Shown: positions 3,770 to 8,398 of the stretch, one piece after another
How positions within the stretch are numbered: the first letter of the stretch is position 1
Layout of the letters: every line of letters begins with the position of its first letter
Assembly: GCA_021807465.1 (NCBI GenBank)
Contig: JAKBCX010000023.1
Coordinates: forward strand, 2,174 to 10,571
DNA: 8,398 nt
Origin: Pseudomonadota bacterium
GTDB lineage: Bacteria > Pseudomonadota > Alphaproteobacteria > Acetobacterales > Acetobacteraceae
Direction: 5' to 3'
Made by a program: the position numbers and the translations under genes
The notes under the pieces: model-generated
Seen by the model: only the letters and a program-made list of their open reading frames with translations
The model's database searches: none
Told to the model about the DNA's origin: nothing

Positions 3770-5912
3770 AAGTCGCGGTGTCAGACAAGGTAATCGGATA
3801 AGTTGTCGCCTGCAGCGGCATGTTCACCGCCCAGGCCGAGCCAAGATCATTGCCGATATTCCAATTCACAGGCGGTATCACACTTGCCCAATTATCCGTT
3901 ATTGCATCACCGCGCCCAATTTGCGTGCTGCCATAAGGGTAGAAAAACAGCACCTCAGACGAAGGGCTGGTAATTGCCTCGCTCAGCGTAACCGATATAT
4001 GCGTGGCATCAATACGTGCCGCGGCTTTCGCAGTGATAATCTTGCCCGGTACGGCCACGGAGCCACCATCCATCACGGCAAACCCGGCACCATTCGCCGC
4101 TTGCAATGGCACTCTCAGGTCATTCCCAGCGTCATGCGAAACCGTCAGGATCAAATTCGTATCCGACGCGCGGTAAACATGCACAATTTCCGGCCCGCCT
4201 TTCACCGGCAGGCCAATCACTGGCAGTTGCGCCGCAGGAATCGAATCTGACAAACCAGACGCAATCGCCGTCTGCCCCGCCGCATGTACGCCAATACGCC
4301 CAAACCTCAACAAATCCGGCTCATCGCGGTGCTCTGGGTCCCCGCCGCTAAACAAGCCGGTCGCCGGATCATAAGATGCGTTGAGTGGATTCGAATCCGC
4401 CGTCTGCCTGACGAACGTAACGATATTATTCGCCGCATCGCCAGCAAGATCCGCAATCGACTCACGCACCATCTGCACACCGTCATTGGTCTCGTACGGA
4501 ATCGCATTCCACGCCAGCAGCGGCAAATTATTGGCCGTCCGCCCCAGCAGGCCACGCGTCATCGAAAGCAGTTGAAGCACACTCCCCTTGTAAAGGGCCT
4601 TATTTGCATAAGGCATCGTACTATCCTGCTCAGACCAAGGCCAGACAAGAAACGCAATATCATTCTCATCAACCGCGCTCACAACTGCGGAACTACCCGT
4701 CAAATAATCCGTCAACGCCGTAAAATCCGGCCCCCCGCTCCAAGTGGACGGATCAGACCCATCGCCAGGATTCGTCAGGAACGTACCACTATTCACCCCC
4801 GGCGGAAACAAAGGCGGCGATGAATTGGAAATCGGATGCCCCGAGACCACGGAATAGCGGCTGGGCGACAGATAGGTTCCCGAAATCGATGCGGTAACCG
4901 CATATGATGCCGCCCCCAAATACCACGCAATTCCCTGTGCCAATGCCTGAGCGCCGCCAGCATTTATAAACCACGCCGCATTGGACTGTCCCATGACAAG
5001 CAAATTCACACCACGCCGCGCACCCAGCACCCAACGCGCCTGTGCTGCAATCAGCGTCGTAATCTCACTTGCGGCCAGCGCCCGCTCCCACGCGGCTGCT
5101 TCATGAAACCAGCACTGCGCCGAACCCTGAATTGTGCCATCATGAAAAAACATCACCTGCGCCAAGGCACTCGCGCCAAGCGGGTTTGCCACAGCCGTTG
5201 CAACCTGCACGCCATCCAGCCACACATCCACCCCGGCGCCAGGCGTATTCCGCATAATCACCGCATGGCTGTGCCGGCGTGCCAAGCTGGCCGACAGCAC
5301 AACCTGCCCGGCACTTCCGGGAAAAAGCGTCAGGTTGCTTCCCTCGGCGCTATCTGCCCGCAAAATCGTTGCGCCCGAACCCGCCAGCGTATGAATAAGC
5401 GGTATTGGCTGATTATCAACGTAATACGTTCCCTGCCGCCAATTCGGCCGCGTCCATACAAAATAACGCGTCCAGGCTGCACCGGTTCCAAATTCCAGTC
5501 CGGGATGCAGCAATCCCCAATCAGGATCAAGGCTCGGCCCATAATCCACAATCGCCGTCTCAGGCGCGCCAACCGCGCCTAAATATCCGTTCACGCGCGG
5601 CACGGCCAAGGCCGCCACGGGCGCCGTGTCCGCACTAATATGGTACGGCACCAGATTCTGCCCCTGGCCAGATTTATCCAGAACGGACGAAACAACATTA
5701 TTCACAGCCGTCAGCGGATTTCCATTCGAATCCAGCAAACCCGCCAAAGTACCGGCATCCCACCACCCTGAAAGCCCGCCGATGTCCGATGGATAAGGCC
5801 CCGAAAACAACCCCGCGGGTATCGCGCTTCCCGCTGGCAAAGGCTCCGCCAAAACGCGCAGCCCCCGGCCCGCCATCACAGGCGCCCCGCTCACATTAAA
5901 CAACATACCCAT
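3768..5912 (-). CDS. Tail-spike-like protein with LamG-like and SGNH/SASA-type esterase-like domains
   Basis: Likely receptor-binding or carbohydrate-modifying tail protein, 714 aa. Residues about 46-300 look like a concanavalin/LamG-type fold: GLSGWWDAGTLAG and LDKSGQGQNL near the start, VDVWLDGVQVATA at 228-240, and AAAWERALAASEITTLIAAQ at 272-291. Residues about 301-560 resemble SGNH hydrolases of the sialate-O-acetylesterase type: MGQSNAAWF (nucleophile Ser310 in GQSN), a W-x-x-SEQDS motif at 424-431 matching the usual W-x-QGESD block, and FGRIGVHAAGQTAIASGL with His543. The Asp usually found near that His (as DxxH or DxH) is absent. The C-terminus (570-714) is beta-rich, with ARIDATHISVTLSEAI. 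A plausible substrate is O-acetylated surface polysaccharide of the host, an inference only. It starts 4 nt after the fibre gene stop; ATG 5906 is an alternative start. Confidence 0.8.
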   Translation of the reverse strand: MGMLFNVSGAPVMAGRGLRVLAEPLPAGSAIPAGLFSGPYPSDIGGLSGWWDAGTLAGLLDSNGNPLTAVNNVVSSVLDKSGQGQNLVPYHISADTAPVAALAVPRVNGYLGAVGAPETAIVDYGPSLDPDWGLLHPGLEFGTGAAWTRYFVWTRPNWRQGTYYVDNQPIPLIHTLAGSGATILRADSAEGSNLTLFPGSAGQVVLSASLARRHSHAVIMRNTPGAGVDVWLDGVQVATAVANPLGASALAQVMFFHDGTIQGSAQCWFHEAAAWERALAASEITTLIAAQARWVLGARRGVNLLVMGQSNAAWFINAGGAQALAQGIAWYLGAASYAVTASISGTYLSPSRYSVVSGHPISNSSPPLFPPGVNSGTFLTNPGDGSDPSTWSGGPDFTALTDYLTGSSAVVSAVDENDIAFLVWPWSEQDSTMPYANKALYKGSVLQLLSMTRGLLGRTANNLPLLAWNAIPYETNDGVQMVRESIADLAGDAANNIVTFVRQTADSNPLNASYDPATGLFSGGDPEHRDEPDLLRFGRIGVHAAGQTAIASGLSDSIPAAQLPVIGLPVKGGPEIVHVYRASDTNLILTVSHDAGNDLRVPLQAANGAGFAVMDGGSVAVPGKIITAKAAARIDATHISVTLSEAITSPSSEVLFFYPYGSTQIGRGDAITDNWASVIPPVNWNIGNDLGSAWAVNMPLQATTYPITLSDTAT

Positions 5913-5916
5913 GGCG

Positions 5917-8070
5917 TCAGGTCACCGAGACCGTAAAGCTGCTGACAACCGTGTCCGTGCCGGCCGCTGTCTGCACCCACACATAGTAGTTCCCAGCCGT
6001 AGCCGGTGTTGTGTAATAAACCGCCCAAAGCGAATTTGAATAAATGATCGTCGCAGCCTGCCATCCGCTCGCAGGCATAACGGTATTAGAAGTCGAGAGC
6101 GCCACCTGCGTTGCCACATTCTGCGCAGGCGTCACAGCACCATTCAACGGAATCGTGCTGACACCATGCACGTAGCTGCCGCCAGGGTTATTAAACCCAT
6201 AGGTCAGAGATGGCGCCGCGGCCACCGTAATCGCACCAGACACCGCCGCAACCCCCGTAACCGGATCCTGCGCCCAGGCATAGAATGTTCCCGCAGCGCC
6301 TGGCGTAAGGTCCGCCGTGAAATTGCCCCCGCTATTCGCCGCCGCAACCCACCCGCTCGCTGGTGCTGCGCTGTTCTGGGCAGAAAGTTGCACGTTAACA
6401 CTATCCGTCGCCGGCACCACGGTACCGCTCACCGTCAAGCTCGATCCCGCTGTGGCGCTCGTGGGCGCCGTCACGGTCACCGCCGCCTGAACGGCGGAAA
6501 TAGCCGCCGACACCGCATTCACCGCCGTAGCCGCCGCCTGCTGCGCCCAAACATAAACCGTCCCAGCCGTACCCGGCGTCAGGCTGCCGCTCCACACCTC
6601 GCCATTCACGGTGGCATCTACCCACGTCGCTGGCGATGCCGTGGCGCTTGAAGACAAGCCAATTTGCACAGCGCTATTCGCCGGAAACACATTACCCGTA
6701 ACACTCATCGGCACACCCAAAGCCGTGGCTGCGGGTATGGTACCAATGCTGATACTCGGCGGCATAATCACAAAGCTGTTCGAGACCCCCACCACCGCCA
6801 TATTATTATGGTCTCTTACACGCACGGCATAAGTCCCAGCCGCTAAACCAGAGGCTGTAAAACTATATGCGTTCGCTGTAATCACCGGACTGGCTGCAGC
6901 AATCCAAGTCGATCCACCATCCACAGAATAATCCAGTGCCGTTGGCGCATCATTAAATATTCCACCAGCAACAACAAACGGCGTATTCAACGCAGGTGCG
7001 GCAATCGAGGCCACCGTAATCGTCGGCGCATTTGGCACGATACCGCTCCACCAAACCAGCGACCCGCCAGAATACTGCAACCCAGCCAATGTGGTCGAGG
7101 CGCCGGGCGGTAAACTCGTACTACCGGAACCAGACGTTATCCCCGTTCCCATCGTAACAGCTCCAGCGGCCAGATTCACCAGGGTACAAGAAAATCCAGC
7201 GCCCATATTGACAAAATTGGCGCTCAACGTAATCGGCTGGCTTGCAACAAGAAAGCGGCCATTATGCTGGGTCGAATCAAGTACCGTATTCGCCGTTAAT
7301 TCTACAACATCAGTCTGTACACTTTGCAATTTACTCTGCACGTAGGTCCATAAAGCCCCAAAACTTTGCACACTCAGCGCATTGCCCGCCTGCGCGACAA
7401 GTAGCTGGTCGCTATCTCCCGCGGCCGCCGCCGCGGGCATTTCATCTATCGTCTGTCCGCCCAAAAACTGCCCATATGGCATCCAAAAAAGCGCGCCATT
7501 CTGCCAAAGAGCAACATAGTCCGTATCTCCCACCGCGCTTGCAACATTTTGCGCGGCAGGCCCATTCAGCCCCGCGCCCGCAGGTCCCTGCGGCCCAGCC
7601 ACACCCACGGCCCCAGCCGGGCCAGCAGGCCCTTGGGGTCCCACCGGTCCGGCAACGGAAGACACCGTTACGCTAATAACACCATTATCAATCGAAATAC
7701 CCGAACCGGCGGAAAACAGTCCTTGCAACGCCGCCGCTGGCAATAACCCAGGCGCGCCATTCGAACTCACAACAAAATCGTCAGACAAACTCAATGCCGC
7801 CAGCACGGGAAACCCGGCATGATCCGCTCCGGTGGCCGCCAAAGTCCCGGAACTCAAAGCAAGGCCAGTTCCTACAGCCACCCCCTCAGGCCCTCCCGCA
7901 CCGGTACTGTTCCGGCCCATCAAGCTGCCTGTTGGAACATTAATAATCGGCTGCAAGCCCGCCGTAAGTTCCGAAACAGTAACAGAATACAGTAGCCCCG
8001 CCTGCGATATAGGCAGCAAATCACCCGCACCGACAGAAGCCGCCGGCGTTAATTGCGCAATAGTTGTCAT
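5917..8070 (-). CDS. Tail-fibre-like protein with collagen-like stretch and Ig-like repeats
   Basis: A long structural fibre or adhesin-like tail protein, 717 aa. Counting from ATG 8070, the N-terminus (1-170) has the typical fibre motif NVPTGSLMGRNSTGAGGPEG followed by GTGLALSSGTLAA. A collagen-like Gly-X-Y stretch (about 141-171) follows, then a beta-rich middle with ALWTYVQSKLQSVQTDVVEL and NGRFLVASQPITLSANF (about 240-290), and four Ig-like units from about 349 to the C-terminus. The last three share PAS/T-x-W, then TPGTAGTxYxWAQ. Such trimeric fibres bind cell-surface receptors. There is no signal peptide or cell-wall anchor, favouring a phage particle over a secreted adhesin. I chose ATG 8070 over the TTG at 8076. 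The Shine-Dalgarno is weak (CGGAAA). It lies 42 nt after one tail gene and 4 nt before the spike gene. Confidence 0.8.
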   Translation of the reverse strand: MTTIAQLTPAASVGAGDLLPISQAGLLYSVTVSELTAGLQPIINVPTGSLMGRNSTGAGGPEGVAVGTGLALSSGTLAATGADHAGFPVLAALSLSDDFVVSSNGAPGLLPAAALQGLFSAGSGISIDNGVISVTVSSVAGPVGPQGPAGPAGAVGVAGPQGPAGAGLNGPAAQNVASAVGDTDYVALWQNGALFWMPYGQFLGGQTIDEMPAAAAAGDSDQLLVAQAGNALSVQSFGALWTYVQSKLQSVQTDVVELTANTVLDSTQHNGRFLVASQPITLSANFVNMGAGFSCTLVNLAAGAVTMGTGITSGSGSTSLPPGASTTLAGLQYSGGSLVWWSGIVPNAPTITVASIAAPALNTPFVVAGGIFNDAPTALDYSVDGGSTWIAAASPVITANAYSFTASGLAAGTYAVRVRDHNNMAVVGVSNSFVIMPPSISIGTIPAATALGVPMSVTGNVFPANSAVQIGLSSSATASPATWVDATVNGEVWSGSLTPGTAGTVYVWAQQAAATAVNAVSAAISAVQAAVTVTAPTSATAGSSLTVSGTVVPATDSVNVQLSAQNSAAPASGWVAAANSGGNFTADLTPGAAGTFYAWAQDPVTGVAAVSGAITVAAAPSLTYGFNNPGGSYVHGVSTIPLNGAVTPAQNVATQVALSTSNTVMPASGWQAATIIYSNSLWAVYYTTPATAGNYYVWVQTAAGTDTVVSSFTVSVT
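5920..6759 (-). repeat. Three tandem Ig-like repeat units of about 90 aa at the fibre C-terminus
   Basis: Units at roughly 6487-6759, 6217-6486 and 5920-6216 align by eye: each has a beta strand ending in VTGNVFPA, VSGTVVPA or PLNGAVTPA, then an LSxS element, then PATWVDA, PASGWVAA or PASGWQAA, and finally TPGTAGTVYVWAQ, TPGAAGTFYAWAQ or TPATAGNYYVWVQ. A fourth, more diverged unit lies before them (about 6763-7026, with LDYSVDGGSTWIAA). The similarity is at protein level; the DNA copies have diverged, so the duplication is not recent. Confidence 0.75.
7558..7650 (-). repeat. Collagen-like Gly-X-Y repeat within the fibre gene
   Basis: About ten consecutive Gly-X-Y triplets, beginning GPVGPQGPAGPAG and later GPQGPAGAG, with a one-residue break in register near the end (GAG LNG). 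In phage fibres these short stretches form trimeric triple-helix rods and are prone to length change. The DNA is correspondingly a degenerate 9-bp-type repeat, rich in GGC-CCN on the coding strand. Confidence 0.85.
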
Positions 8071-8112
8071 AACCAATTTCCGTGAGATGTTTCCGCCCTG
8101 GCAAATAACGCC

Positions 8113-8398
8113 TCAGGCAACCGCCACCCAGTTAGATGACCCAGTTCCAGACTGCTTAATCCAGAATGTCGCACCAACTCCGCCATTCAAATTCCGGAAC
8201 GTGGACCCCGCGGGCGCAGCAACTACATTCAACGGTGACCCCCGGCCTATCAGCTCCACCGCCCCTACCGGCTCCGTATCCGAAATCAGCCGGACAACAC
8301 CAACTCCAGCAGGATGCAACGAAATATCGCCTTCCTGCGTCTTAACAGTCAGGCTTCCATCCCCGTTCGGCGCAACATAATCATTCTGCGCAAACCTC
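8113..8398 (-). CDS. Phage tail protein, C-terminal fragment (N-terminus off the right edge)
   Basis: The frame enters from the right edge and ends at TGA 8115-8113, giving the last 94 residues. It has the C-terminal signature often seen in tail and fibre-type structural proteins: RGSPLNVVAAPAGSTFRN, then GGVGATFWIKQSGTG and SNWVAVA, the pattern G-S-P-x-x-V-x-A-x-x-G-S-x-(Y/F)-R...GG-x-G-x-(T/A)-x-(Y/F/W)-(V/I)-K-x-SGTG...W. Preceding it, NGDGSLTVKTQEGDISLHPA looks like a beta-prism or hydrophobic fibre stalk. It is transcribed with the downstream fibre gene after 42 nt. The N-terminal part is needed to say whether it is a fibre, a baseplate protein or something else. Confidence 0.75.
   Translation of the reverse strand, partial: RFAQNDYVAPNGDGSLTVKTQEGDISLHPAGVGVVRLISDTEPVGAVELIGRGSPLNVVAAPAGSTFRNLNGGVGATFWIKQSGTGSSNWVAVA

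Noticed and set aside
3618..4823. Plus-strand frames of 210 and 179 codons
   Set aside because: Both lie inside the spike gene on the other strand, are extremely Arg/Gln/His-rich, and match nothing recognisable.
6166..6651. A 161-codon Arg/His-rich plus-strand frame
   Set aside because: It is the antisense shadow of the Ala/Val/Gly-rich Ig-like repeats.
7558..7650. Short regular repeats considered as a CRISPR or DNA satellite
   Set aside because: The periodicity is that of Gly-X-Y codons in frame with the fibre gene; there are no spacers.
7832..8380. A 182-codon plus-strand frame at the right edge
   Set aside because: It overlaps two tail genes on the other strand that carry recognisable fibre motifs, including the conserved C-terminal signature.

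Overview
The window looks like chromosome of a GC-rich alphaproteobacterium, most likely in or near the Acetobacteraceae. This rests on the alphaproteobacterial form of RecX, the base composition and the general look of the proteins. No ribosomal RNA or species marker is present, so the family-level placement is an inference.

Left part (1-1966) is ordinary host sequence. On the minus strand, rpmI (L35) and rplT (L20) form a compact ribosomal-protein operon. It is followed by an EcsC-family gene that runs off the left edge. The start codon of that gene lies inside a 14-bp stem-loop. recX is divergent from rpmI on the plus strand. The two promoters appear to share the same few bases (-10 elements overlapping back to back around 1360-1367), and rpmI has a leader of about 110 nt rich in inverted repeats.

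Right part (1963-8398) is one minus-strand block that reads as the distal end of a tailed-phage or phage-derived particle module. In transcription order it holds: the C-terminus of a tail protein entering from the right edge; a 717-aa tail-fibre-like protein with a collagen-like stretch and tandem Ig-like repeats; a 714-aa tail-spike-like protein combining a LamG-like half with an SGNH/sialate-O-acetylesterase-like domain; a 108-aa coiled-coil plus C-terminal membrane-anchor protein of XhlA-like architecture; a promoter-containing gap with a probable small or broken gene; a 103-aa Ala/Gly-rich protein; and a 257-aa protein of unknown function. The large genes are tightly packed (4 and 9 nt gaps) and look co-transcribed.

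The phage-type block ends flush with recX: the two stop codons overlap by 4 bp. No integrase, tRNA, direct repeat or attachment site is visible at the junction. This suggests an old or domesticated element (a degraded prophage, tailocin or gene-transfer-agent locus) rather than a fresh insertion, but the window holds no head, portal or terminase gene to decide between these. The points most worth checking are the atypical esterase active site, the possible frameshifted gene at 3118-3379 together with the strong promoter overlapping it, and the start-codon hairpin of the EcsC gene.
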